Below, piece by piece: positions 35,325 through 46,900 of a DNA stretch of 64,000 nt. The position numbers and the translations under genes are program-made. Position 1 is the stretch's first letter. Each line of letters begins with the position of its first letter. Source of the DNA: Marasmius tenuissimus (Eukaryota > Basidiomycota > Agaricomycetes > Agaricales > Marasmiaceae); contig JAQOTA010000050.1 of NCBI GenBank assembly GCA_029532415.1, forward strand, positions 6,324,001 through 6,388,000. The letters are read 5' to 3'. The notes below the pieces were generated by a model. The model was given only the letters and a program-made list of their open reading frames with translations, was not told where the DNA came from and searched no databases.

Positions 35325-35680
35325 GGTTTTTACGCCCGCAATCATTGGGGCAAAAGGCTTCGTAAAAGATGTGAATTTGCGACCAAATTCACGGGCGTCA
35401 AAGCCAATTTTTTTAGCGCGCAAAACAGTCAAGAAAAAGGTTACTTTTTTCGAGCGAAAAACGTGACGTTTTTCTGGATTTTCGCCTTTTTACGCCCGTA
35501 AAAACGCTTCCGAGATTTATCCGGGACAGTTTTGCGCTCGTAAAAGTCTTCTTTTTGCCTCGTGTATTTCGTGTGTTTTTGCGCGCTCGAAAATATCTTT
35601 TTGACGCCAGTAAATTTGGCCGCAAAATGAGATGTTTTACGAAGCCTTTTACCTTGTTAATTTCGGCCGTAAAAGCACGG
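35325..35680. mobile_element. Foldback element with about 75-bp imperfect inverted arms
   Basis: The left arm (about 35325-35400) contains AAAAGGCTTCGTAAAAGATG, then CCAAATTCACGGGCGTCAAA. Its reverse complement, with about 20% mismatches, is at about 35598-35680 (...TTTTACGAAGCCTTTT). The interior repeats TTTTACGCCCGTAAAA-like motifs and CGAGCGAAAA, so much of the element can fold on itself. No coding capacity. Confidence 0.75.
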
Positions 35681-35889
35681 TTGGGCAGCAGTGCACGGCC
35701 CTCGAATACGAATACCGCGTGACGATATCCACGATATCTAATACTGGAGAGTCTGACGCGAAGTTGGCGCTTGGGTTGGCGTGGCGCTTCGTGTTCTACG
35801 AGGCAGAGGCTTGACAATACATCCTTGTTCCAGCATTCATCTCGCGTAGACACGGGAATGACTAACCTTGACCTGTAACTATTGAAGCC

Positions 35890-36770
35890 TTCCACTCCCG
35901 TCTGTCGGGGGGTCCAGTACCATTCGCGAGGGCGAGAGATAAAGGGTTTGAGTCAGGGGTTTCTTCGACAACTGAGAAGCCTGATTCGAATGGTTAGATC
36001 ATTGAAAGTAGTCTCCATACATGGACAAGGACTGGGGGAAATTGGAATAACTCACCACAATGGGAGAGATGGCCCCCGTTGCGACTGGGAAGTTGGAACA
36101 CGCGACAAACAGCTACAACGCCAACACCTCCACAATGAGTTGGAGCATCGCAGACTTTATCAATTTGCTCGGAAGTGGTATCAACTTGATCATGAAGTAG
36201 CGAAATGTTGAGCGTACGGTAGATCAGACTCGAAAGACCATGAGAGAGGTCGTGATTACGTTCAAAATAACCAGTACGGATGCATGAATTTTGACCCGAG
36301 CACCGATGTCAATATGGGCGAAGGCTTCTTCCGATCTCAAGGAAGCGACCATTGTGAGCCAGTTAGCTGCGGAGAATGACAACCATTGTTTTGAAGCCGG
36401 TGCCAGCAGTGGAAAGGGACGGAAAAAAATGGGTCGACCCGAATAAACCAGCTGCCGAAGTTACATTTGGGGTATGTGCCAAGCACTCACCGGTTTGAGC
36501 GAGGAGTAGAGCAAGCGGGAAGCAAATAATCCAGTAATTCTTTTCCCATACGATCCGTGTGCGGTATAGCTGCCAAGACATAGAGATCGAAATTTCCAAC
36601 AAGGCTCAGCGAAGGTGGAGATAGCATGTACCGCAACTGAGCATCCCAAGACCACCTGAATCAAAAGTAACAGTGCTTTCGCTATGGTGTCCCAACTCGT
36701 TCAACCCGAATGACGATGGATTCAGATGTATACGCGACGGAATCCCCTTGGAACGCTGGATAAAAAGTGA
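35890..36770 (-). pseudogene. Multi-pass membrane protein, copy 1 (dead)
   Basis: It aligns with the 3' two thirds of the intact paralogue at 40636-42001: LYRTRIVWEKNYWIICFPLALLLAQTG, then the loop and last membrane segments. The 5' exons are missing upstream of about 36770. A one-base deletion near 36695 breaks the frame, TGA (36224-36226) replaces a codon in FRV-STV, and TAG (36113-36115) interrupts LAL-LF. The 5' flanking DNA (37080-37330) still resembles the promoter regions of copies 2 and 3. Confidence 0.85.
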
Positions 36771-37787
36771 GAAGTGAGAATAGAGAGAATTGGCGTGTTC
36801 AAGCAGCGTAATATATTATAGTTACCATTGGCAAGATGGTGTCTGTCACCGTTTCACGTTAGTGTAAATTCGGGAAGGAAAGGGATCCTGGAAAATTAGC
36901 GAGTTATGGATTTTAGACAACTGGGCAGAATGGAGGATGTAGTGTAAACGTGGAGACCATCTGAGTGCCCTCGCTCCCGATCTCCCCCCCACAATGGGAA
37001 AACCTCATTTGCTCACCTATATGGCCCAGAAGGATAGCAAAAGGCCCTCCACGGCGGCTTTGGTTTGGTAAGTGACATACTAGCGCCCTAGACTTTATAT
37101 ACCTCGACCCTCCGCTCTTGACCGTTTCGGTTCGTGATCATGCTGGCCAATTGACCCGTCTCCCGCACCTGGCTCTGAGCAGGCGTAGCATACGCCACCT
37201 AGCATGTGACACATATATCATGAGTTCCGGAGCTTTGGCGAAATTCTTTTCTCAGTTGCCCCGAAATACGAAACATACCTAGCGTTTATATATCAACCTT
37301 GCCGTCCTTTAACTTCGATGCGCAAGGCGAACCTTTGAACGGGCCATCCTGATCACACCGCGCAGAGACCGTCTTCCAGGCTCTCACGTCATCGCACAAG
37401 CTTCATAAAGGGAACACTCACTTGAGTCTCGAAATGTTTGATAAGATATCCCGGAGACCCATCATATCGGATGGGATTAGTCCTTGTGCACAAGACACTG
37501 AGATCAAGTCAGAGAGTCATTTGAATGACATTCCTTCGAATTGTTGGAGGTTGTGGGCTAATGCATCCTATCTTGTTCCTGACAGACTAGCTGCTGTGAG
37601 AGGAGTAGACTTCGAAGGTCCAGTATGTCGGTCTATGTGGGTCCAGAAGCTTCAAGTCGTGCCAGATGGTGAATGAGAAGCAAGATGCGCGCATGGAGAT
37701 GCTCGGACCTGTTTAACTTGCCGAAGCCCACACCGTCAATCAAAGTCCGACTCTTTCAAATACCGTAGGTAAATTAATTTTGCATTC

Positions 37788-38014
37788 CAGCTGTTGTCAC
37801 AATCGTAGGCCTCCCTCAGAAATTCGTGGCTGACCAATCATTTCTCATCCCACGATATTTTGTATTCTTTTAAACAGTCACGAGCAAAAGGCGGTGAATT
37901 GGAGGTCGCTTGGAGTTGTAGTCGTCAGAAGGTGCGCTGTGATATCACCGTGGGGTGGGACAGATTGGTCAGGCGTGAATTTTCGAGAGCGGCCTACGAT
38001 TGTGACAACAGCTG
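37788..38014. mobile_element. 227-bp MITE-like insertion with 24-bp inverted ends
   Basis: The ends are CAGCTGTTGTCACAATCGTA(GGCC) and its perfect reverse complement. Arm A of the duplication lacks the element: TCTCACGAATGC there corresponds to TCTCATGA, element, GAATGC here (minus-strand sense). This related empty site indicates insertion after the duplication, probably with a 2-bp GA/TC target duplication. It lies about 45 bp 3' of the gene's stop codon. Confidence 0.85.
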
Positions 38015-38060
38015 TCATGAGACATATATTACTAAACAAGAATCAAAACAGTAACTATGA

Positions 38061-39057
38061 CTAGACAGCAGCAGCCTGGGGCAGAGCCTTAAACTCAGTC
38101 CCTGTCACTCGTCCTCTCGGATCGTTGTCCCGGAGATTACCCCATACTCGGATCAGACGGTTGAGGTATGGCTGTTCAGAATTCAGCACTCAGAAACTAA
38201 ATGATCCCAATGCTTGACTCACCTCGTACTCCTCAGGCTCATCCCCAGCGAACTCACTGGCGAGATAAACGATCTCGTCGACGGTAACGTCCCTGTGATC
38301 CACGACGGATACACAGAGGATGTAGGCGAGGACATTTTTATGGGTCGAAATGACACCTTCGTTGTGGAAGTTGTAGCGGTAGGTCATCATGTCGACTCGA
38401 ATGATGGCGTTGCTGGTAGAGAAAAAAAGGTCAATGAACCGAACATAGATTACAAGAAAAAATCGGCTTACTGCTTGATACAAACAAAGAACTTTTGGTC
38501 GTAACTCTCTCCGGCAGATGTGTCGCCCAGAATGACTTTGAGACCGGTCTTGACAACTGACTGAATCAAGCAGTCGGGTGAGTGAGCTGTAGCCGGATTG
38601 GACGATACTCGGCTTACCTTGAATCCCTCTAGTACACCATCCATTCCAGTTTTGCTAGCGCCAAAGAATGCGTCGACGGCTTCACCGACCCCAGGAGCTC
38701 CCTAGAAATGTGTTATAAGCAATGGAAAATGATTTCCAGCTTGATTACATACCTCAGCTCCAGTATCCACCCGAAGGGATCGCTCGAAACGAAGGGCTCG
38801 CTTTCCGGGAACGCTGAGCTTTGCGGCAGCTATGGGAGTCCGAAGATACAAATCACATCAGAAACGCGCACTCAGGACGAGGTAAAAGCTTCAAACTTAC
38901 ATTCACCATCGAGGAACATTCGATTGAGCTGCTCCTGGAACGTGTCGAGCCTCGCATCAGCGAGCTTCATGAGCATTTCGAGTTGCTCTTTGGCGCGAGC
39001 CTCTTTCTCATCGGCTCTGTCGACGGTCTTGACGACATCACTGACAACGTTGCCCAT
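38061..39057 (-). CDS. Putative N-myristoylated protein, copy B (235 aa)
   Basis: Same six-exon gene as 23671-24664 on the opposite strand. The MGNVVS N terminus, the charged coiled-coil helix and all splice sites are preserved. The main visible protein difference is at the end (LPQAAAV against LPQSAV, one residue longer). No frame damage was seen, so both copies are probably functional. The TATAAAA at 39137-39143 mirrors that of copy A. Function unknown. Confidence 0.8.
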
Positions 39058-39560
39058 TGTGAGGTAGAGATAAGGTGAGTTGAGGGAGATGAGGATGCTC
39101 GAGGGTTGGTGGTGAAGATGAGCGGATCCGAGGGGATTTTATACTTCCTCCGACACCCAGTGTAGCCATATAGTCCCATTGGAGAGCTTTACGTCGTAGC
39201 CATTTCTGGAAGTCAGGGATAGAGCTTCGCCACGTTTGAAGTTGAGGGCTGGCTAGTGTTGGCGTCGGAGACAAATCTGCCCGGCGCGGAGTATTCAGAT
39301 AAATACATTGGAAGTAGGCTCGTTCTCGCTCACCTTTTGGAGTATATTCTCCGCAGGACGTCTCCCAACGATGAAAATTGAATCTTGGTCGGTGACAGGG
39401 TGCTTTTTGACGGGTCACGGCGTCGAGCCCGTGCAACACTAGACGGCGATGTGATGACAGTATGGGTATAATGGCTTTGACATTGTTCAATATATCATGA
39501 TTCCTTTCCGTCGTAAATCTGAAAAGGATTACAGTGTTCACCGGTTCCTTAAACACCACC

Positions 39561-40635
39561 GGTTCTATGACCAGTAGAGTGTTTTGGAGGATTGCGGACC
39601 CTGCGGCTCTTCAGCTGACCTGAAGAGCCCGGTCGGTAAGTAATCGCTAAATTTCACAAGCCGCGAACCGCGAACCTCAACCCTCAGGCCTCCACACCGG
39701 TCATGATAATGTCTCACGAAGGTCCAAAATAGATGTACTTCCTGATTATGATAATATGCCTTCGGTCCGCTCGAGCTGTCAATGTCTTCTCAATCTCGAA
39801 GAAGTGCGATGTTTGCTAGGATGAGACTTCTTGTCGCTTATTTTGGGCCCTTAACCCATACTGAGGAGGTTGCTGGTACAGGCTCTGGGGTAAATTGGCA
39901 AAGAAGAATACACGGAGCAGACGCGAAGTCCTTGGAGATGGCATTCTTTGTATGTCTTCTTCGAGCCGTTAGCCTGGGTACAAGAAACACTTCTCGAACC
40001 ACGTCAAAGATGCCATATATCGAGGATAGCAGATTCCAGAGGTAATTTTTGGAATTAAATAGACGTAAGCAACAGGGAAAAGCCTATCTAAGAGCGGGGG
40101 GGCTGATGATGTCGGTCCATATGGGTCCAAACCTACAAGCCGTTTTCTTATTTTGATGACATTGGAATTTTGGCAAACAGTCCCCCAGAAGAGTTCTGAT
40201 TCACGGCTCACCAGATGTTACTACGGAACATGGCACTAGCCTTATTATGGGTCCTTTCTTTTCGACTTTTGAGATTTCTGAGTATTATGGAGTCTTTCCT
40301 CACCGACCCGGGGTTTCAAGTTGAATGGTCTTCAAGAGTGTTGCTACCGTACACTGAGACATGATCATCTGGGGTCAGATTCTTACTGGTTGAGTCAGAG
40401 TCTCACCGGTCGAAGTCTGAGTCCAGATACGTTAAGTACCTCAATGCCCCACCAACGGTGGGTCAGCGATCCCGATCTTCTTGCCTCGCGATACTGGTAG
40501 GCGCGTGCGAATGCTTTACGGCGGTAATATTCACGACCTCTTTTGTTGTCAGCTCGAGATCAGGACGGTCCACAAAGATGGAACGTGAGGGAACCTCGCA
40601 CTCTACGTCCTATGAGGGTCGCAAGTACAGAGCTG
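39561..40635. other. Region without supported gene
   Basis: It contains a short perfect hairpin near 39604-39629 (CTCTTCAGCTGACCTGAAGAG). No supported coding region. Confidence 0.4.
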
Positions 40636-42001
40636 TCAATATTTCGCGCCTCGTGTTTCGCTCTGATCGCGTACCTGTGAAAGACTAATATCAACTTGAA
40701 ACTGACGAGAACGTCGGCTCCCTTCTGCTGTCGGACGAGCAAGACTCGCAACGTATAGAGGATACGAGCCGGAGTTTTCCTTTCCGAAACTAAGGAGTTT
40801 GATTCGGATGGTCAGAGCGTTAAAGGTTATTCCCTGGGATATGATGTAGATATTGAGCCCTTTGAGTATTCACATCCGACATAGGTTGTGGGAGCTCAGG
40901 ACAACTCACTATGATGGGAATAATGGCCTCCGTGACAACCAAAAACCCATCCGACCCTGCCGTATACAACGCCAATGCTAACGCCTCAGCAACAAGTTGA
41001 AGCATCGCTGATTCTATGAATATTCTCGGGAGTGGTGCCAATTTGGAAGTCACGAAGTATCGAGACGTTGAGTGAACGGTAGAGCGGATTCGGAAGACGA
41101 TGAGAGAAGTGGTAGTTAGGTTCAAAATAACGAGTAGGGTGAAATGAGCCTTGAACCAAGTTTCGACATCGTAATGGGCTAAGGCCCCTTCGGACGTGAA
41201 GAGACCGACCATCGTAAACCCGATGGCTATGACAGGCAGCGATCATTTTTTGTTTGTGGTATGAGTAAAAGGGTACTCGGAGTGCTCACCAGTGTGAGCG
41301 AGTAGTAGAATGAATGGGAGGCAGATAATTCTGTAACTCTGGTTCCATACAACCCATGTGCGATAGAGCTGGTAAAAGCCAGGATGTAAGTTTTGAAAGG
41401 TCGAGAGAGATTAAAGGGCGGGGACAGAACGCACCGCAACGGAGCTTCCCAAGAGCACTTGTGATGTAAACGCAATTTCCCTCGCTTTGTTATGCGCACT
41501 ATTCAAGGACCTTGTGATGATAAATTCAGGCGTGTGCTCGATAGAATCCCCTCGAAATGCCAAAAGGCAACGGTACTGGTTCAAAGCGAGATGGGCCGTT
41601 GCGATGATACACATCACGGACGATACGACGATCATGGTCTGGAGCGAATGAAGCGGACAAACTTCCGTCAGAATGAGACTAAACATGGGCCATGGCCATA
41701 GGGCTCGCTCACTTTCACTTCTCCCCTTCTCTGAGAACCTCCAAAGCCGCCGGGCGAGAGGGTGATGTATAATGTAAGTCCATAGCTTGATATCAGGATT
41801 CCTGCATAATTCAAGAGCCATAGTTGGCTCAGTTTTCCTTCAGATTCACGGTGGAAAGTCGACGCTGCTGACCGTATAGCAGTGTCTGGTCGGTTGAAAA
41901 GGTAGGTTAGCACGACCAAGCTCCCCGAGCACAGGCTATAATTAACTTACCTCGACCCACAGCAACAGCAGTAAAATGTCGGCGAATGACATCTCCGTCA
42001 T
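40636..42001 (-). CDS. Multi-pass (about 7 TM) membrane protein, copy 2, intact
   Basis: Exons 41951-42001, 41873-41885, 41713-41837, 41435-41638, 41290-41368, 40910-41226 and 40636-40833 give 328 aa. Exon 2 is a 13-nt micro-exon, conserved in copy 3. Hydrophobic segments include MSFADILLLLLW, LLNYAGILISSYGLTLYITL, MIVVSSVMCIIATAHLAL, SYRIICLPFILLLAHTG, ILNLTTTSLIVFRI and LVAEALALALYTAG. Conserved features are the YRTWVVWN junction and PRIFIESAMLQLVAEA before the final GITFNALTIRIKLLS helix. This is the pattern of a large agaricomycete membrane-protein family with no established function. It is the only intact member of three in the window. Confidence 0.78.
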
Positions 42002-42272
42002 GTTCAATTCGGCACCTTTGGACAAGAAAGGCTGAGAAACTTTATGAAAGGGGGTTCTTGTCTAAGTGGAACTGAACTAGAAAATTATTGGCCACTTCTT
42101 ATAAACAGATCTAGGAAAGGGAAGTAACGTAGCTTCCAGTTAGTGGGCTCGCCGACTGGCTAAACTTTTAAGTGATATTGTTATTGCAAAGTTACCAACG
42201 CCATCACGTAGACCGTGACTCCCCACTCTTTACCGATTCGGTTCATGATCATGCTGGTCCATTCATTTTCCC

Positions 42273-42692
42273 TTTACAGCTGTCGAAAAAATCGCAGAAA
42301 CTTTTGCGATTTTTCGCCTTCAGAATCCGTGTTAATGTGCCAAATACAGTCTAGCTAAACTTGGTATAGTCATGAGTTTACGCGTCGAGGCTCAATCTGC
42401 CAGGCCCCACCAAGGCCCCACTCTTTGATCAGTGTCCTCAACCTTCAGTGCTACACCAGCACCCGCCTTGTTCCATGACAATAGTAAAGACTCAATGCGT
42501 GTTCTATGGGGGGCCGGTGCTGGTGCATCACTACGCGACCTGGCTCACCATGGATCAATCTTTGGGTCCATCCGCAACCGCGTGTCTCGCAACTGTACCA
42601 AATATAGCTTATAGACTCTGTTTGGCGTATAAACAAGAATTCTGAACACGAAAAATCGCAAAAGTTTCCACGATTTTTTGGACAGCTGTAAA
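42273..42692. mobile_element. 420-bp foldback element in promoter of membrane-protein copy 2
   Basis: The left end TTTACAGCTGTCGAAAAAAT and right end (ATTTTTTGGACAGCTGTAAA) are inverted. The similarity extends through AACTTTTGCGATTTTTCG and TTCAGAAT, and more weakly across nearly the whole 200-bp arms, meeting at CACCAGCACC/GGTGCTGGTG. It lies about 270 bp upstream of the copy 2 ATG, directly after a GGTTCATGATCATG promoter motif shared with copies 1 and 3. Confidence 0.8.
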
Positions 42693-43258
42693 TTTTGACT
42701 GGACAAGGATGATATACGCCACCAAAAATGTAACATCTTATATAGATCCATGACACATCTTTTCTTGCTTTGGTTGCTCCGAGTACTGGGGAGTGATTCT
42801 TGAGTGGTTGGCGCTAAGTCATGTCGTCGCCAAAATCCTTCTCGGGGAAACGCGTCTAATAGTTTATACTCTTTGGATCCAAGTTGTACCGATACAATAC
42901 TTCGTACTTCAGATTCATCGCCCGTCTCAGCTAATCAACGGTCCGAGTTCCTGCCGGAGTTTCCACAGCCCTGCCGCTACTTCGGTATGATACAACTATG
43001 GAAAAGAAATGGTAAAATCGTAATCTTGTCTTGCAACATTCGCGGCGTGTCAATGTGAATTCTCCGTGGTGATGTCCACGGAATGTTTTCAAGTCAAACG
43101 GAAGGCGGATATTTTATTGATCTAATGTACCGTTGGTACTTGGGGAGCGCGGTATTTGTGTTCTAGAAGGTAGACAGTTGGAAATGCTTCAGTCCCGGGC
43201 ATCTTCCCTGATTAACAAACCTCAAAAACTATTCTTGACTGATTACTTACGAAGATGT
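42693..43258. other. Intergenic region between membrane-protein copies
   Basis: No supported gene. Confidence 0.4.
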
Positions 43259-44550
43259 TCATGCCCCAACCATTGGGCAACTAGTGCCGTTTGCGAGGAC
43301 GACGGATAGGGAGCGTGAGCCGGGGGTTCCTTTTCTCAAACTGAGGAGTTTCATTCGAATGGTTAGAGCATTGAAGGTAATCCCCTAGGGAGCAGTATTA
43401 GACATCGAACCTCTCACACGGCAGGCACCGGTGTAAATTGGGATAGGCCCGACTCACCACGATCAGTAATAGCCTCCATGGCAATCAAGAAGCCCTTTGA
43501 TCCCGCCATAAATAAGGTTAACGCCATCACCTCCGCGACGAGTTGAAGCATCGCCGATTCTATCACTATCCTTGGAAGCGGTGCCAAATTGGAGATGAAG
43601 TACCGGGATGTCGACAGTACAGTAGACCAGATTCGGTAGACCATGAGAGAGGTGGTGGGCAGGTTCATGATGATGAGTATGGTTGCATGGGATCCAACCC
43701 AGGCGACAAGGTCGACATGGGCCAAAGCTTGCTCGGACGTGAAGAATGCAACCATCGCGAGCCAGCTGACTGTGAGGAGGTAGTTGGTTTCACGGGATCA
43801 CAAAGAGAAGAAGATTGGTTCGGATTTGCCCAAGGCATACTCAGTAATATGCACTCACCAGTTTGAGTGAGCAGTAGAAAAAACGGGAAACAAATAACCC
43901 TGTAATTTCTATTCCATATCACCCATGTACGGTAGAGCTGCCATAATTCAATCCCATCGAAATAAGATTCGGTTGCTGAGGTGGAGATAACTCGTACAGC
44001 AACGGAACTTCCCAAGACAACCTGCGACAACAGCAATAGTGCCTTCGCTATGTTGTGCCAGCTCGTTAGGCTAGCATAGACGACGAACTCAGGTGTGTGC
44101 TCGATAGAATCCCCTCGAAACGCCAGCAAGTAGCAGTAATGGTTTGCAGCGAGATGGGCCGTCGCGACAATGTTCATTAAGGTCGATATTCCAAGCATTA
44201 CCTAGAGGAGTAACGTCAGAATTGACCGCACAAGGGATACCGGAGTGGGACTGGCTCACCTTCACATGCCCCTTTCTGGGATCTTCACTACGAGAACCTC
44301 CAAGGCCGTTGGGCGCGAGAGCGATGTATAGTGTGAGCATGTAACTTGTTATTAAAATTCCTGCAGATTCGAGGCATTTTGCTAATTCTATTCTCTTTCC
44401 GACTGCAGAATAGGTTCGTGAAGTACTGACCGTATATAAGTGTCTACATAATTGGCATATTAGAGCTTGCGTAGGGTTCCTGAGCACAAGGCTGGGCAAT
44501 TGACTCACCTCAACCCAGGTTGATAGCAGAAAGATGTCGGTGAACGTCAT
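43259..44550 (-). pseudogene. Multi-pass membrane protein, copy 3, frameshifted near 3' end
   Basis: Start MTFTDIFLLSTWVE at 44550, the same 13-nt micro-exon (44431-44443), then exons matching copy 2. Segments include VMLGISTLMNIVATAHLAA, LYRTWVIWNRNYRVIC, IIMNLPTTSLMVYRIW and RIVIESAMLQLVAEVMALTL. Up to the last intron it is intact. Before the final donor, copy 1 has ATC TCT CCC ATT GTG and copy 2 the equivalent, while copy 3 reads ATT ACT GATC GTG. Two bases are missing near 43461-43466, so the last exon (ITFNALTIRMKLLSLRKG...) is joined out of frame. It may still make a protein with an altered C terminus. Confidence 0.65.
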
Positions 44551-44989
44551 CCCTTTCGTCTTTGACGGCCTTCGACAAGAAAGGAGGAAAGTGATGCACA
44601 AGCTGAAGTTAATCTGGAAGCGAATGGGAGATGGGAGGTCGAGACGACTGTTCCATCGGCTCCTTCTAATAAATAAATGCGAGAAAGAGAGGGAACTCAG
44701 GTTTCAGTTAGTGTGCTTGCCGAGTAGCTAATCGTTCAGCTTACGCCCCAACCGCCCGCTCTCCATCATTTCAGTTCATGATCATAATGATCCTTTAGAC
44801 TCTTTCAGTTCTGAACAGGCGTGGCGTACGTCACCAAACCTATATAAACCTCTCGCTCCCTTCATATGGCTGGCATCATATCACGACGCCGTCAAACTCA
44901 TTTCCGCGGAAACGCGTCTATAGAGGACGGCGAACCTCTTTGATTCAACTCGTGCTAATACAACAAGATGTACTTCGAATTCATCGTCC

Positions 44990-45729
44990 TCATGGCTGGA
45001 CGTTGTCACTACAAACACGAGAGTAAGTCATGATGCACGGTGCATTAAAAATGAGGACGTACTTGAACTGGCCAATAACATTGCCTGGTGGATCATATTC
45101 ACAAACGAGGTATACGGCGTCCTACAACGAAAGGGTCAGCCCTAATAGCAGATAATCCGACGTCGAACATACCGAAGACCCCGGAAAGATATTCCCACAT
45201 TTAGCTGTCGCACATCCAAGCTGCTTCGTACTCTTCCACACGACCTGCGTGAAGTGGGAGTATTGGGGGTTCTTCGGGTCGTATTCAGCTGAGAGGAGGT
45301 ATCAGGCGAACAGGACAGGGAAACAAGGAGGGGAGACACTTACAAGACTCATCGGTCCAACCCTTCACACCTCGAACAGCGTCATACCCGTTACCGTAAC
45401 CCGCAGCGAGGTTTTCTGGTCCCCAAGGAATAGAATGATGTCAACCAGCCAATCGAACACACGAAGTGTAGAAACAGACGCGTGTACTCACCACCATAGT
45501 TCCCGACCTGCCCCTTCGAATGCTCAAACACACATCTGTTCGCCCATTTCTCCGCCGCGCTTGCTAGGGAATCGCTCCACGTAAGGGGAGCCGCTCCGTG
45601 CTGAGATCTGAATGAGTTGTGTGCCTCTAACACGTCGTTGAGGACGGGAGGTGCACGAGGCAGGACGACGGTGGCGTAGGTAGTTGAGAGTGAGATGGTG
45701 AGGAGGACGAGAGCCTGAAGGCCTTTCAT
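44990..45729 (-). CDS. CAP/PR-1 family secreted protein, complete (167 aa)
   Basis: Exons 45492-45729, 45344-45415, 45173-45288, 45063-45121 and 44990-45008; all phases close. A signal peptide (MKGLQALVLLTISLSTTYA) precedes the CAP domain: HNSFRSQHGAAPLTW, ENLAAGYGNGYDAV, HFTQVVWKSTKQLGCA and YLVCEYDPPGNVIGQF. Both cavity His positions are present, unlike the copy at 31726. CAP/PR-1 proteins act outside the cell; many fungal ones bind and export sterols or fatty acids, and some are effectors. The last exon is only 19 nt (NDNVQP). It sits next to membrane-protein copy 3, echoing the CAP plus membrane-protein arrangement at 31.7-36.8 kb. Confidence 0.88.
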
Positions 45730-46900
45730 TGTGATTGTGATTATTCGGTGGATATATATCGATATAGAAGGAAAGTAAACGAATGTCTGGGATGAATCTG
45801 GGAATGGGGGGATGGTGAGTTGCGATTTTCGTTTGAGAGAGCATCGCGCTTACTTATATACCCTTCAGCCTTACACCATGTGGAGTCGAAAATTGGGGCT
45901 TTTGCATTATAACGCAACCCCGAGACGCCGAAATGAGGGGAGTTCTGTTCTTCCGTTACTTAATGGTTGTGGTGGAAAACATAAGAAATGTATAGAACCT
46001 ACATCTCGACATATTCTGCATGACTACTCGGTAATATAACCTCCGTTGACATCATACCCGGCCGCAGAAGTAGGTCCAAACTCGCGAGCGATCGTTATTC
46101 GGTCCGCTAAACGAATATATGTTCTGTGGCGTTGGAACATAAGATTGTTTGTAGTCCGAATGAACTCGAGGCTTGAAGCTTGAAGCTTGAGCCTTGAGGC
46201 GACTGTTTGAAAATAGCCTAGACATCGGGAAGAGAAAATGACCGTTTTCATTCTTGTGTACCATGTGGATAAGCGCCCCTCACCCTCACCCTCGGAATGT
46301 TGGAGTCCCTTACGACATGTTGAATCCAGGGGCCAGACGGTGGTTGCAACCGGTTGAAGGGTTTATCCCAGTATTCAGGTCGGGAGCTGAGAGGCGCTGA
46401 CTCCTGAGTACGAGATGATCCACAGGGACCAGGCTTCGCTCACGATGAGCGGTATAACGAGGGCCATAGCCAACTAGTTGCCGAGGTTACAGGGGGGTTA
46501 CCTATGGCCTGGACCTTTGGGGACCGGGCATGCCCGAGTGCCTGACGATCCTCCGTAGCGACTGGCTCGTTCGCGAGCATCATTTTGGCCTGAGCCCGTT
46601 AGGAGTCAAAGCCGGCATTGGGAATTCTGAATAAGTGTAAATTTCTTCATTCGCGGTCGTACGGGTAATGTAATGGCTACGGTGTGCACACTTCGCAGAA
46701 CGAAGCCAGCTTCCAATGTGAAGACGGTACCTGCACCTGCTAAAACGTTAACAAGGATCGCCGCGAACGAGGAAAGACGCACACACCTTCCTCGGTCCAC
46801 TCCGTCGCCCTACTGTTCATCAAGTCGTAAATATCGCATCCGAGCAACCCAGGCCACGTGTTATCGTAGGCAGCGTCGTATACACCCTCATCAGTTCACA
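45730..46900. other. Intergenic region between CAP gene and Atg14-like gene
   Basis: No supported gene. A TATATAA-like element lies near 45853-45860 on the minus strand, upstream of the CAP gene. Confidence 0.4.

Larger units (their letters stand above)
37690..39560. repeat. Inverted duplication, arm B
   Basis: Reverse complement of 23160-24825, longer because of an inserted 227-bp element (37788-38014). Both arms include the promoter, the gene and its 3' flank. Confidence 0.85.
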
